Positions 15,332-23,547 of a stretch of 63,358 nt of DNA are shown piece by piece; the stretch's first letter is position 1; every line of letters starts with the position of its first letter. The notes under the pieces were generated by a model. The model was not told the origin of the DNA. It made no database searches and was given only the letters and a program-made list of their open reading frames with translations. The DNA is from Jeotgalibacillus campisalis (GTDB lineage: Bacteria > Bacillota > Bacilli > Bacillales > Jeotgalibacillaceae). The position numbers were made by a program, and so were the translations under genes. Location: the NCBI RefSeq assembly GCF_000829515.1, contig NZ_JXRR01000016.1:1-63358 (forward strand), in the 5' to 3' direction.

Positions 15332-16993
15332 ATGTATAATGATTTGAAAAATAGATCGACAGCAGAACGGGCAGAAATGCTCACACGTCGTTTGGTCGGG
15401 ATTAAAAGCTACACGAGAACTCTAGGAGAAACTGAAAAGGTGAAAGAAATATATTCCATCATTAAGTCTTTTCCATATTTTCAAAAACATCCGGAGGACG
15501 TGTGGATTCAATCAATTGCCGGAGATCCTTATAATCGCATAAACGTTTGGGCGAAGCTTAAAGGCAGACAAAAAAAGACTGTTTTGTTCCACAGTCATAT
15601 AGATACAGTGGAAACAGATGATTTCGGCACGCTTCAATCGCTTGCTCATGATCCGGATGCCTTACAGCAATACTTTTCTACGTATGAAGGGGATGAGCGG
15701 GTAAAAGAACAGGCTCTTTCGGGAGACTGGCTGTTTGGGAGAGGATCGCTCGATATGCAGAGCGGCGCGGCCATTCATTTGACAAATTTACTTGAACTGT
15801 CTGAACAAAAAGATTCCCTTGACGGGACTATGCTGTTTCTTTTTAACCCTGATGAAGAAAGTGAACATGCAGGCATGCTTGCTGCACTGCAGGAGCTTCA
15901 AAGGATGAAGGATGAGGGGCTGAAGTATGTAGCGGCCATAAACAATGATTTTATTGCACCTATGCATGATCAGGATGATACAAAGTATATTTATACGGGT
16001 GCTGCCGGAAAAGTATTGCCTTCTTTTTATATATACGGACGTGAAGCGCATGTTGGGGATGTTCTGACTTCAATTGATCCCACACTGGTAGCCTCTGAGA
16101 TCAACAGGAAGATCAATCAGAACCTGGATCTGGTAGAAGAACTGGAGGGTGAATATGTACTGCCGCCTGCGTGTCTTTATTTTAAAGAAGACAAGCATAG
16201 CTATAATGTTCAAACAGCGGTGAGCGCAAGAATGTACTTTAATTATTTTGTTTTTGAACTAACGGCAAAAGACGTTATGGATAAGTTGCTTTCTGTGACA
16301 AGAGAAACAGTAGAAGAGCTGAGAATTCAAAGTGAAAGAAGATACGATGAATTTAGAATCCATCATGGGTTTCCTCCAAGTAACTGGAAATGGGAAGTGG
16401 CTGTCTGCACGTATGAAGACCTGCAAAATGAACTGAGAAATAAGGGACTGCCGGTCGATAAAGTATTGGACCGTGTGGCAAAGGAATGGAAAGGTAAAGA
16501 TCGGAGAGAAGCTTCTTTTGCTCTTGTTGAAGCGTTGCAGCAGCTTGATCCGGACAAAAAACCCCGTGTTATTTTATTTTTTGCGCCTCCATTTTTGCCG
16601 CATAACTATTTAAATGAGCAGTACGAGTATGGAACCGAAATTCGTGAAAAGCTTGTTAAACGGCTGGAGGTCGTAACAGCTGAAAGCAATGAAACGTTTG
16701 CCACTAAAAGGTTTTTTCCGTATTTGGCAGATGGAAGTTATCTTTCTCTTCACGAAACAGAAGAAGAAGTAAACGTTTTAAAGAAAAATATGCCGCGCAT
16801 GTCAGACATTTATCCTTTGCCAATCGATTTAATAAGAAGTGTTAACATTCCTTCCATTAATATCGGAGTATATGGGAGAGATGGTCATAAATGGACGGAA
16901 CGGGTATATAAGCCGTATACATTTCATGTATTACCAGGCCTGATCAAAAACTTTGCTCTGGATCTCGTGGCAAAAAAAGAGAGAACGCAATAA
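15332..16993 (+). CDS. rocB: M20-family metallopeptidase, RocB-like
   Basis: 553-aa protein of the M20 zinc peptidase/deacylase clan with the length and layout of RocB, a protein of the B. subtilis arginine/ornithine degradation regulon whose precise reaction is unsettled. Metal-site motifs are HSHIDTVE (about residue 87), GRGSLDMQSGAA (about 138) and NPDEESEHAGM (about 171). The C-terminal part (SINIGVYGRDGHKWTERVYK) contains the last conserved His. No signal peptide, so cytosolic. GCAGGGTGAC precedes the ATG. No roc partner genes are nearby. The stop codon lies inside the loop of the terminator hairpin. Confidence 0.82.
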   Translation: MYNDLKNRSTAERAEMLTRRLVGIKSYTRTLGETEKVKEIYSIIKSFPYFQKHPEDVWIQSIAGDPYNRINVWAKLKGRQKKTVLFHSHIDTVETDDFGTLQSLAHDPDALQQYFSTYEGDERVKEQALSGDWLFGRGSLDMQSGAAIHLTNLLELSEQKDSLDGTMLFLFNPDEESEHAGMLAALQELQRMKDEGLKYVAAINNDFIAPMHDQDDTKYIYTGAAGKVLPSFYIYGREAHVGDVLTSIDPTLVASEINRKINQNLDLVEELEGEYVLPPACLYFKEDKHSYNVQTAVSARMYFNYFVFELTAKDVMDKLLSVTRETVEELRIQSERRYDEFRIHHGFPPSNWKWEVAVCTYEDLQNELRNKGLPVDKVLDRVAKEWKGKDRREASFALVEALQQLDPDKKPRVILFFAPPFLPHNYLNEQYEYGTEIREKLVKRLEVVTAESNETFATKRFFPYLADGSYLSLHETEEEVNVLKKNMPRMSDIYPLPIDLIRSVNIPSINIGVYGRDGHKWTERVYKPYTFHVLPGLIKNFALDLVAKKERTQ

Positions 16994-17012
16994 ATTGCGT
17001 TCTCTCTTTTTT
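16975..17012 (+). terminator. terminator overlapping the 3' end of the rocB-like gene
   Basis: GAGAGAACGCAA/TTGCGTTCTCTC stem with a TAAA loop, then TTTTTT. The stop codon TAA sits in the loop, and the 5' arm encodes the last residues. Confidence 0.9.
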
Positions 17013-17038
17013 AATAGGTCTTGGAAATGAAGTACAGT

Positions 17039-17665
17039 TTATACGAAAGAAACCAAATCGTTAATATCAAGTCTGCCAGATGGACGTGCTTCTTTCATGC
17101 CTTTTCCAACAGTAATCAGCATAACTGGCACATAACGGTCAGAGATTTCAAATTCTTCTATTAGAGAGGAAGCACTAAAGCCGCCGATCGGACATGTATC
17201 CCATCCTTTTGCTTTTGCAGCGAGCATAAACTGCATAGCTGCCAGTGACGCGTTTGTAAAAGCAGCGTCCCGGCCAAATTGTTCACTTTCATAAGCTGCT
17301 TGAATTTGACCATTCAAAGCCTGTTTGATTTCATCTGATAACATTCCCGCATTTACAGCAGGCTCAAAAACAGGGTCTACGTTCTCATTTGCACGAAGAT
17401 CTCCCAATACAGCTATGACAGCGGAAGCATCAGCGATTTGCTGTTGATTATACGCGATCGGCAAAAGGCGTTCCTGAGATTCTTTATTGTGAAAAGCAAG
17501 AAAGTTCCAATGCTGAAGATTCCAGGCTGACGGCGACTGGCCTGTTACTTCAAGCAATTCCATCAGTTCTTCTCTTGAAATTTCTGCGTTTGTATCGTAC
17601 TCCTTAGTGGAACGGCGCTCCTGCATCACAGTAAGCACGTTTTGTTCTAGAGTTGAAGTCGTCAT
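17039..17665 (-). CDS. nitroreductase-family protein (YdgI/YodC-like)
   Basis: 208-aa FMN-dependent oxidoreductase with the nitroreductase fold. MQERRSTKEYD near residue 18 holds the FMN phosphate contact, SPSAWNLQHWNFLAF is the second signature, and DTCPIGGFSASSLIEEF (about 155) the third. Such enzymes reduce quinones or nitro-compounds with NAD(P)H. The frame is open further upstream, but the ATG at 17665 has GGGAGG 7 nt before it and lies downstream of the promoter. A dyad next to the promoter suggests repression by a redox-sensing MarR/HxlR-type protein, as known for yodC (inference). Confidence 0.85.
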   Translation of the reverse strand: MTTSTLEQNVLTVMQERRSTKEYDTNAEISREELMELLEVTGQSPSAWNLQHWNFLAFHNKESQERLLPIAYNQQQIADASAVIAVLGDLRANENVDPVFEPAVNAGMLSDEIKQALNGQIQAAYESEQFGRDAAFTNASLAAMQFMLAAKAKGWDTCPIGGFSASSLIEEFEISDRYVPVMLITVGKGMKEARPSGRLDINDLVSFV

Positions 17666-17693
17666 ATAAATTCCTCCCAATAAATCTTCATCG

Positions 17694-17720
17694 AGTAAGT
17701 TACTTTTAGTTAGTAGTAAA
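17694..17720 (-). promoter_or_regulatory. possible operator in the nitroreductase leader
   Basis: Minus-strand sequence just downstream of the promoter contains the perfect dyad AGTAACTTACT preceded by CTACTAACTA. A binding site for a MarR/HxlR-type regulator is plausible but cannot be assigned. Confidence 0.3.
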
Positions 17721-17729
17721 TCGTGTATT

Positions 17730-17758
17730 ACTATAGTATAGATAAATTTTAGAGTCAA
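17730..17758 (-). promoter_or_regulatory. sigma-A promoter of the nitroreductase gene
   Basis: TTGACT, exactly 17 nt, TATAGT on the minus strand, about 65 nt before the start codon. Confidence 0.75.
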
Positions 17759-17790
17759 GAATTTGAATCGAGATAGAAGTTTTCAGACCG

Positions 17791-17843
17791 AAAAAAGCTG
17801 TCCGGAAACTCAGTCCTTTAACTGAGATCGGAACAGCCTCTTA
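17791..17843 (-). terminator. terminator of the flavodoxin-like reductase gene
   Basis: On the minus strand, GCTGTTCCGATCTCAG pairs imperfectly with CTGAGTTTCCGGACAGC, followed by TTTTTT. Confidence 0.8.
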
Positions 17844-17856
17844 TTTATTGTTCAAG

Positions 17857-18390
17857 TTAGATAAAAAAATGTTTCATTTGTGCTAACTGATTTTGTTCTT
17901 TTAGCATATCTCCCGGTTTTTTCGCTTCTCCTATAAAATAGTTTTTAAAATCCATGTTCATAAATTCGCAGATAAGCTGGAATTGGAGGATGAGCGGAAT
18001 TCCTTTAACGCTTACTCGATCGCCTCCACAAATTAGAACATATACCGGTTTTTTCTGCATCTTTTGTTTAAAATCAAGATCAGGATCTCGTAGTGCCTGT
18101 GACCACCGATCTACAAATGTTTTCATATAACCGCTCATTCCATACCAGTAAACAGGTGTAGCAAACAAGATTGTATCGGCCTGGACCATTTTTTTTATTA
18201 AACCTGCATGGTCATCCTCTACAGGCGTAAAGCCATTTTCTGTGTGCCGCTGATCGGTAATTTGGTGGATGGTCTGTTTACGAAGATAAATCCAATCCAC
18301 ATCGCCATCAAAATATTTTGCAGCTTCTTTAGCGAGAATTTCTGTATTTCCGTTATCGCGCGAACTTCCACTTATAATCAGTAAACTCAT
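17857..18390 (-). CDS. NAD(P)H-dependent FMN reductase / flavodoxin-fold oxidoreductase
   Basis: 177-aa flavodoxin-like protein. The FMN phosphate loop is SGSSRDNGNTEIL (residues 7-19), the isoalloxazine-binding motif is ATPVYWYGMSGYMKTFVDRW (about 77-96), and LICGGDR (about 120) is the third. This group reduces FMN, quinones or azo compounds with NAD(P)H; the substrate here is unknown. The nearest B. subtilis type is YwqN. It is monocistronic, transcribed toward another flavin enzyme and divergent from wrbA, so three flavin reductases cluster within 2.2 kb. Confidence 0.82.
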   Translation of the reverse strand: MSLLIISGSSRDNGNTEILAKEAAKYFDGDVDWIYLRKQTIHQITDQRHTENGFTPVEDDHAGLIKKMVQADTILFATPVYWYGMSGYMKTFVDRWSQALRDPDLDFKQKMQKKPVYVLICGGDRVSVKGIPLILQFQLICEFMNMDFKNYFIGEAKKPGDMLKEQNQLAQMKHFFI

Positions 18391-18533
18391 AGGAATCTCC
18401 GACCTTTCAAATTGAATTTATGACAAGTAAAGTATAGCTTCTGTCATCCTCAAATTCATTTATTTTATGCTCAGTTTAGAGAAGTATACGTTAAACTGGT
18501 TTTCCAAAATAGGCAATTCAAACATATTGAATT

Positions 18534-18559
18534 GTTTAAATCCTTTTATAGAGGGGATT
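18534..18559 (+). promoter_or_regulatory. possible sigma-B promoter of wrbA
   Basis: GTTTAA, 13-14 nt, then GGGGAT/GGGATT resembles the sigma-B pattern GTTTAA-N12-15-GGGTAT. It would fit a general-stress flavoprotein. The -10 box is imperfect. Confidence 0.35.
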
Positions 18560-18618
18560 ATAACTAGAACGTTGTTTTTTAATTATGTGTAATTCAATTT
18601 GAAGGAGAGATGGTAAAC

Positions 18619-19230
18619 ATGTCAAATGTAAAATTGGCTATTATTTATTACAGCTCTACAGGCACGAATTACAAACTGGCAAAATGGGCAGAAGCAGCAG
18701 CACAGGAAGCAGGTGCTGAGGTCAAAGTATTAAAAGCAGAAGAAACAGCTCCTCAGCAAGCCATTGCAGCAAATCCGGCATGGAAAGAGCACTATGAAGA
18801 AACAAAAGATGTACCAAACGTTACGCTGCATGATCTTGAATGGGCTGACGCTTATATTTTCAGTACCCCTACTCGATATGGCAGTGCACCCGCTCAAATA
18901 CGGGCGTTTATGGATACGACTGGTGGACTCTGGTTTAATGGCAAGCTGGTTAATAAGGTAGTCAGTGCAATGAGTTCTGCTCAAAACCCTCATGGAGGAC
19001 AGGAAGCAACGATCTTGTCACTTTATACGTCAATGATGCACTGGGGGGCCATTATTGCGGCTCCGGGCTATTCGGATCCTGTGACGTTCAGTTCAGGTGG
19101 CAATCCGTACGGTACGAGTGTAACCGTTGATCAGGACGGGAATATGCTTGAGGATGTTGAGGAAGCTGTAAAACATCAGGCCCGCCGTACAATTGAAATC
19201 GCGCAGATGGTAAACAATGGGACAAAATAA
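18619..19230 (+). CDS. wrbA: NAD(P)H:quinone oxidoreductase WrbA
   Basis: 203-aa flavodoxin-like quinone reductase. The FMN phosphate loop is YYSSTGTNYKLA (residues 8-19), followed by STPTRYGSAPAQIRAFMDTTGGLW (about 78-101) and the WrbA signature NPHGGQEATILSLYTSMMHWG (about 117-137). It reduces quinones to hydroquinones in two-electron steps and so limits oxidative stress. The ATG at 18619 is used because AAGGAG sits 11 nt before it; the ATG at 18610 is only 2 nt from that site. Confidence 0.9.
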   Translation: MSNVKLAIIYYSSTGTNYKLAKWAEAAAQEAGAEVKVLKAEETAPQQAIAANPAWKEHYEETKDVPNVTLHDLEWADAYIFSTPTRYGSAPAQIRAFMDTTGGLWFNGKLVNKVVSAMSSAQNPHGGQEATILSLYTSMMHWGAIIAAPGYSDPVTFSSGGNPYGTSVTVDQDGNMLEDVEEAVKHQARRTIEIAQMVNNGTK

Positions 19231-19261
19231 TTAACATACAAGTGTTTAAATTGAAGTACAG

Positions 19262-19307
19262 ATCCCAACAAAAGCCTGGAGGCATGCCTCCAGGCTTTTG
19301 TTGGGAT
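19262..19307 (+). terminator. 46-nt perfect palindrome, bidirectional terminator
   Basis: ATCCCAACAAAAGCCTGGAG continues into its exact inverse complement with no spacer. The inner part (AAAAGCCTGGAGGC/GCCTCCAGGCTTTT) forms a hairpin with T runs for both directions, between convergent wrbA and the pseudouridine synthase gene. Confidence 0.9.
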
Positions 19308-19318
19308 GATCAGTTTGT

Positions 19319-20203
19319 TCAGAATCGTGGGCGTTTGTTAGGGTCAGGTGCCTCAACGAAAATAGTTTCGGAAGTTAAGGGGTGGACGAAGCTGATTTTC
19401 ACCGCATGCAGAGCCTGAAATTGATGCAGAGGAGTTTGTTTGCCCCCATAAAGAGTGTCCCCAACAAGTGGATGGCCGATAGAATCAAGATGAACACGAA
19501 TCTGATGCGTTCTTCCCGTATCTAATTCGAGTTCAAGCCAGGAAGTTTGCAAGTTTGGATTGAATTGAATTTTTCTAAAATGAGTAACGGCTTTTTGGCC
19601 GCCGGGGGACACTCTTTTCCTTGAATTATGATGGCGGTCATTTCCAATCGGTTTATTAATCGTACCGCTGGTTTCAGATACGTTCCCGTGGACAAGCGCC
19701 CAGTAGACCCGTTTGATCAAACGATCCTCCAATGCCCGATCGAGCAGCGGCTTGATCGCAGCGTGTTTTGCAAAAACAATCGTGCCAGTCGTATCCCGAT
19801 CAAGGCGATGAATAGGCTGAGCATAGCCATTTTCTCCTTTTTGCTGTAAATAATGTACAACTCCGTTTACCAGCGTGTCCGAAGCATCAGGATGATTAGG
19901 ATGTGTATCGATATGAGGAGGCTTATTTGCAATTAAAAGATGATCATCCTCGTATAAGACCGAGAAGTTCATTTTTGCCGGCAGGTAGGTGGGCGGCTCC
20001 TCTTCAAAGCGGATGGTAACGAGATCTCCTTGTGTTAAAACCGCTTTCCATTCAGTAAGTTGTCCATTTAAGTCAATGGCTTTATTCATACGCCATAAGT
20101 GAATTTGCTTTTTACCGAAATTCCATTCGCTGCGCAGTGCTTCTTCAATTGATTTACCCGCTGTTTGAGCAGATACAGTGATCGTAAAAGACGATTGACT
20201 CAT
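19319..20203 (-). CDS. RluA/RluD-family pseudouridine synthase (YhcT-like)
   Basis: 294-aa enzyme converting uridine to pseudouridine in RNA. The catalytic motif HRLDRDTTGTIVFAK contains the conserved Asp (about residue 138). RTHQIRVHLDSIGHPLVGDTLYG near 245 is the second family motif. The N-terminal segment (about 12-75) looks like a degenerate S4-type region. AAGGAGAG lies 9 nt before the ATG at 20203, better placed than the ATG two codons upstream. B. subtilis YhcT sits in the equivalent gene neighbourhood; which RNA it modifies is not known. Confidence 0.88.
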   Translation of the reverse strand: MSQSSFTITVSAQTAGKSIEEALRSEWNFGKKQIHLWRMNKAIDLNGQLTEWKAVLTQGDLVTIRFEEEPPTYLPAKMNFSVLYEDDHLLIANKPPHIDTHPNHPDASDTLVNGVVHYLQQKGENGYAQPIHRLDRDTTGTIVFAKHAAIKPLLDRALEDRLIKRVYWALVHGNVSETSGTINKPIGNDRHHNSRKRVSPGGQKAVTHFRKIQFNPNLQTSWLELELDTGRTHQIRVHLDSIGHPLVGDTLYGGKQTPLHQFQALHAVKISFVHPLTSETIFVEAPDPNKRPRF

Positions 20204-20245
20204 ATTCATTCTCTCCTTTAATAAATTTAGATTATCCTGATCATA

Positions 20246-20382
20246 AAAAGAGCTTGGGACAAATGTGTCTCAAGCTCCGTCAGGTCCTGCTGGAGCCGCC
20301 GCCTTCCGCTCCGATCTCCTCATATTTACGATTTAATGAGCTTCAATTTAAACATCTTTCGTAGTTTTGTCTCAACCTCTTT
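20246..20382 (-). repeat. MITE-like intergenic repeat, copy B
   Basis: Read on the minus strand it starts AAGAGGTTGAGACAAA and contains GAGCGGAAGGCGGCGGCTCC. It ends with GAGCTTGAGACA and TTTGTCCCAAGCTCTTT, a terminator-like hairpin. The same modules, in the same order, form copy C at 39982-40205. No ORF inside. Confidence 0.7.
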
Positions 20383-20419
20383 ACAATTGGACTCAGAAAG
20401 TCATTAAACAAGTCTTAAT

Positions 20420-20893
20420 TTATTCGTTTCCAACATTGCGTGCAAAGAACTCTTCATACTCACTTTCACTGGCTGCTCCGACAATTCCATCAACTGCCTC
20501 GCCGTCTTCGAAATGTATAAGAGTCGGGGTTGACTGGATAGAATATTTGTTCCACTGATCTTTAAATTCAATTAAATTCATCTGAACCATATCCACGTCC
20601 ATGTCTTCAGCTAGAGGAGCAAGTTTAGGTGTGGTTTCAAGACAATATTGGCATTCCGGACTGAAGAAATAAACAGTCGTTGGTTCACCGCTTGAAATTC
20701 TTTCATCCAGTTCGTTTGGCAAAATTTGATTTGCATAATTTGGATCGTCTAGTAAATCAATCGTTGACTGTTCAAGATCTTCTTTTCCGTAAGGGTTATC
20801 CTCCGTTTTTGAAGCGTTTTGCATATTGGTAATAATAGCTATGGAAGCAAAAATGACAACAATAATTGCCCCGAAAATAAGTACTTTTTTCAT
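20420..20893 (-). CDS. membrane-anchored thioredoxin-fold protein paired with BdbC
   Basis: 157-aa protein with an uncleaved N-terminal membrane anchor (residues 4-22) and an outward thioredoxin domain (about 62-155). The active site is C81-QY-C84 in FFSPECQYCLETTP, and the cis-proline segment is QSTPTLIHF. It probably forms or shuffles disulfides outside the membrane, reoxidised by the adjacent BdbC-like protein. Its ATG overlaps the TGA of that gene (ATGA), so the two are translationally coupled. It looks like a plain thioredoxin fold without the helical DsbA insertion, unlike B. subtilis BdbD. Confidence 0.82.
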   Translation of the reverse strand: MKKVLIFGAIIVVIFASIAIITNMQNASKTEDNPYGKEDLEQSTIDLLDDPNYANQILPNELDERISSGEPTTVYFFSPECQYCLETTPKLAPLAEDMDVDMVQMNLIEFKDQWNKYSIQSTPTLIHFEDGEAVDGIVGAASESEYEEFFARNVGNE

Positions 20894-21321
20894 CTGGCTT
20901 TTTCTCCTTTCAGCTGCTTTAAAATGAATAAGCTTAAAATAAAAATGATAGCAAAAGCGGTTAATGCAAGAAATGGTATTGTGATAAATCCAAACCAGTT
21001 GATATACTCACCCGTACAGGATACCATCCCGCAGGCAGGAGCGCTGTCTGACAGAAAATCAAGCTTTTGAATGCCATAATGATAGATCGAAACAAGTCCG
21101 CCGATGCCTGATAAGCACGCAGAATAAACAGCGGCTTTTGCATCTTTTCTGTAAATAGCTGCAGCAAGCAAAATGACAATAGGGTACATGAAAATCCTTT
21201 GATACCAGCATAATTCACATGGTTCATATCCTCTTATTTCTGAAAAATACAGAGAGCCCATCGTAGCCAGTAAAGATGCTGCCCAAGCTGCAAAAAGGAA
21301 ATTTTCTGTTTTCTTTTCCAT
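20890..21321 (-). CDS. bdbC: disulfide bond formation protein BdbC (DsbB family)
   Basis: 143-aa quinone-linked thiol oxidase with four membrane helices. Two conserved cysteine pairs face outward: C35-EL-C38 in GYEPCELCWYQR, and C97/C102 in ACGMVSCTGEY. It takes electrons from its partner thiol oxidase and passes them to menaquinone. Four-nucleotide overlap with the downstream thioredoxin-like gene indicates one transcript. The length matches Bacillus BdbC. Confidence 0.92.
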   Translation of the reverse strand: MEKKTENFLFAAWAASLLATMGSLYFSEIRGYEPCELCWYQRIFMYPIVILLAAAIYRKDAKAAVYSACLSGIGGLVSIYHYGIQKLDFLSDSAPACGMVSCTGEYINWFGFITIPFLALTAFAIIFILSLFILKQLKGEKAR

Positions 21322-21659
21322 TTTTATGCCTCTTTTCTACTCAACCTCATACATAGATCGATTCATGAAGATTGTAAAAGGTAATGATGAATATGACAAG
21401 CGCATCTTTAATTAATTTCAAAAGTATTACTTAAATTTGTCTATTATTTGGCAGGTAAATAAAGGAATTGAATTTAATAATGCGGTGTTTTCATCATACT
21501 TAATGTAAAGCAACGATTCAACTATGTCTTAAGTCTGCAAAAGAATGCAAACAAAACGATTCCAATGTCGAAAAGCACAAGCTATAATATGTAATGGTAA
21601 TGAAGCGTTTAAGTTCCGTGAAAGAAGGGGATGTAAAACGTTGAGAAGGAGTGGGAATC
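21322..21659. other. gene-free divergent intergenic region, bdbC to yhcX
   Basis: About 340 bases between divergent genes. A TATAAT near 21573 with a weak TTCCAA 17 nt upstream is a possible promoter for the rightward gene. No further ORF or fold was found. Confidence 0.45.
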
Positions 21660-23201
21660 ATGTCTGAAAAATTGGATTTAACACAGTTTGAGAAAAAGAT
21701 GATCATACGAACAATGATTCATCCGGATATAGAGAAAATTATAGAAATGCAGCGGCTTTGTTTTCCAGGCATGGAGCCATGGAAAATCGAGCAGCTTGAG
21801 AGCCATCTAGATACATTTCCTGATGGACAGCTTGTCGCTGAACTTGACGGAGAGATTATCGGCTCCTGCTCAAGTTTAATTATAAATTTTGACGAATACG
21901 ATGATCGGCACACCTGGGATGATGTCACGGATGAAGGATATATAACGAACCATAATCCTGACGGCTACAACCTTTATGGAATCGAGGTCATGGTTCATCC
22001 AGAATACCGGCGCATGAAAGTAGGACACAGACTTTACGAAGCTAGACGTGAACTGGCACGGGAGTACAACTTGAAAAGCATCATTATAGGAGGACGCATT
22101 CCTAATTTCCATAAGCATGCAGAAGAAATGTCGCCACGTGAATATGTGGATTCTGTTCAAATGCATAAGGTGTATGATCCTGTCTTATCGTTCCAGCTTT
22201 TAAATGGATTTACTTTAATGAGAATCAATCCGAATTACTTGCCGGATGATAAGCAGTCGAATAAATATGCTACATTGATGGAATGGAATAATGTGGATTA
22301 CCGCCCGAATTCCAAGCGCCACTTTAAAACAAGTCATCCTGTCCGCATTTGTGTCGTTCAATACATGATGCGTCAAATTGACTCATTTACGGACTTTGCA
22401 AATCAGGTTGAATATTTTACGGATGTAGCTTCTGATGCTCACTCTGATTTTGTTGTATTTCCGGAAATTTTTACTACGCAGTTAATGTCATTTTTAAACG
22501 AGAAATCTCCGAGCATGGCGGTTAGAAAACTGACCGATTATACAGAAGATTATATTGAACTCTTTACCGATCTGGCTGTTCGTTATAATGTGAATATTAT
22601 TGGCGGCTCTCACTTTGTAAAAGAGGACGACGACGAAATCTACAACATCGCTTATTTATTCCGCAGAGATGGCACGATTGAAAAGCAGTATAAGCTTCAC
22701 ATCACGCCAAACGAACGGAAATGGTGGGGGATCAGCCCTGGAAACGAAGTTCGGGTGTTTGATACAGATTGCGGTAAGATTGCGATCCAGATCTGTTATG
22801 ACATTGAATTTCCTGAGCTTGCACGCATTGCAACAGACAAGGGAGCAAAGATTATTTTTACTCCGTTTTGTACAGAAGACCGCCAAGGCTATCTTCGTGT
22901 GCGTTATTGCTCTCAGGCAAGAGCTGTGGAAAATCAAATCTATACGGTTATCTCAGGTACTGTAGGAAATCTTCCTGAGACAGAGAATATGGATATTCAG
23001 TATGCACAATCCGGTATTTTTGCTCCATCAGATTTTGAGTTTTCCCGTGACGGAGTTGTAGGTGAAACGGATCCAAATCTTGAAATGGTCATGATCGGAG
23101 ATGTCGATCTGGAAATTCTTCGCCGTCAGCGTCAAAGCGGAACCGTACGTCAGTTAAAAGACAGAAGACATGATATATATAATATTGAATATAAAAAATA
23201 A
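21660..23201 (+). CDS. yhcX: GNAT acetyltransferase fused to carbon-nitrogen hydrolase (YhcX-like)
   Basis: 513-aa two-domain protein. Residues about 15-200 are a GNAT N-acyltransferase, with the acetyl-CoA-binding segment VHPEYRRMKVGHRLYEARR. Residues about 225-505 are a nitrilase-superfamily amidohydrolase with the Glu-Lys-Cys triad in VFPEIFTTQL, QYKLHITPNERKWWG and IAIQICYDIEFPE. The fusion is conserved in Bacillus as YhcX, but its substrate is unknown. The ATG at 21660 lies 9 nt after GAAGGAG and gives exactly the B. subtilis length; the GTG at 21651 overlaps that site. Confidence 0.92.
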   Translation: MSEKLDLTQFEKKMIIRTMIHPDIEKIIEMQRLCFPGMEPWKIEQLESHLDTFPDGQLVAELDGEIIGSCSSLIINFDEYDDRHTWDDVTDEGYITNHNPDGYNLYGIEVMVHPEYRRMKVGHRLYEARRELAREYNLKSIIIGGRIPNFHKHAEEMSPREYVDSVQMHKVYDPVLSFQLLNGFTLMRINPNYLPDDKQSNKYATLMEWNNVDYRPNSKRHFKTSHPVRICVVQYMMRQIDSFTDFANQVEYFTDVASDAHSDFVVFPEIFTTQLMSFLNEKSPSMAVRKLTDYTEDYIELFTDLAVRYNVNIIGGSHFVKEDDDEIYNIAYLFRRDGTIEKQYKLHITPNERKWWGISPGNEVRVFDTDCGKIAIQICYDIEFPELARIATDKGAKIIFTPFCTEDRQGYLRVRYCSQARAVENQIYTVISGTVGNLPETENMDIQYAQSGIFAPSDFEFSRDGVVGETDPNLEMVMIGDVDLEILRRQRQSGTVRQLKDRRHDIYNIEYKK

Positions 23202-23248
23202 CTCTTTAATCAAGGTGAGTATTTTTTGACACTCCCTTAAAACAGAAG

Positions 23249-23293
23249 GCTGCCGCCGCTTCGATCATCAGTAGAAGCAGCGGCAGCTTTTTT
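23249..23293 (+). terminator. terminator after yhcX
   Basis: GCTGCCGCCGCTTC pairs with GAAGCAGCGGCAGC (one mismatch), followed by TTTTTTT. Confidence 0.9.
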
Positions 23294-23547
23294 GTATCGA
23301 TGCGAAAGTTTAATGACTTGCCTCTTCACTAAAGTAATTAGTTTGAACAAGTCATGTATACATGATCAAAAAAATGGGTATTGGTTTATACAGTCTGCTG
23401 ATTACGGATGATTTTTAATTGGAAAGTCTCAGCAGATTATTCTTGGATTTTTTTCTCAAGGCTTCCTTTTCAAAGCCGATTCTTCTTAAGGTTCGTGATA
23501 CAATAGAAACAAGGCTAGCCCTTAGATAAAACCATAGGAGGTATAGT
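23294..23547. other. spacer before pgcA
   Basis: About 250 bases with no ORF. In B. subtilis the glpPFKD glycerol genes lie between yhcX and pgcA; none are present here. A TACAAT near 23498 may be a -10 box. Confidence 0.4.
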
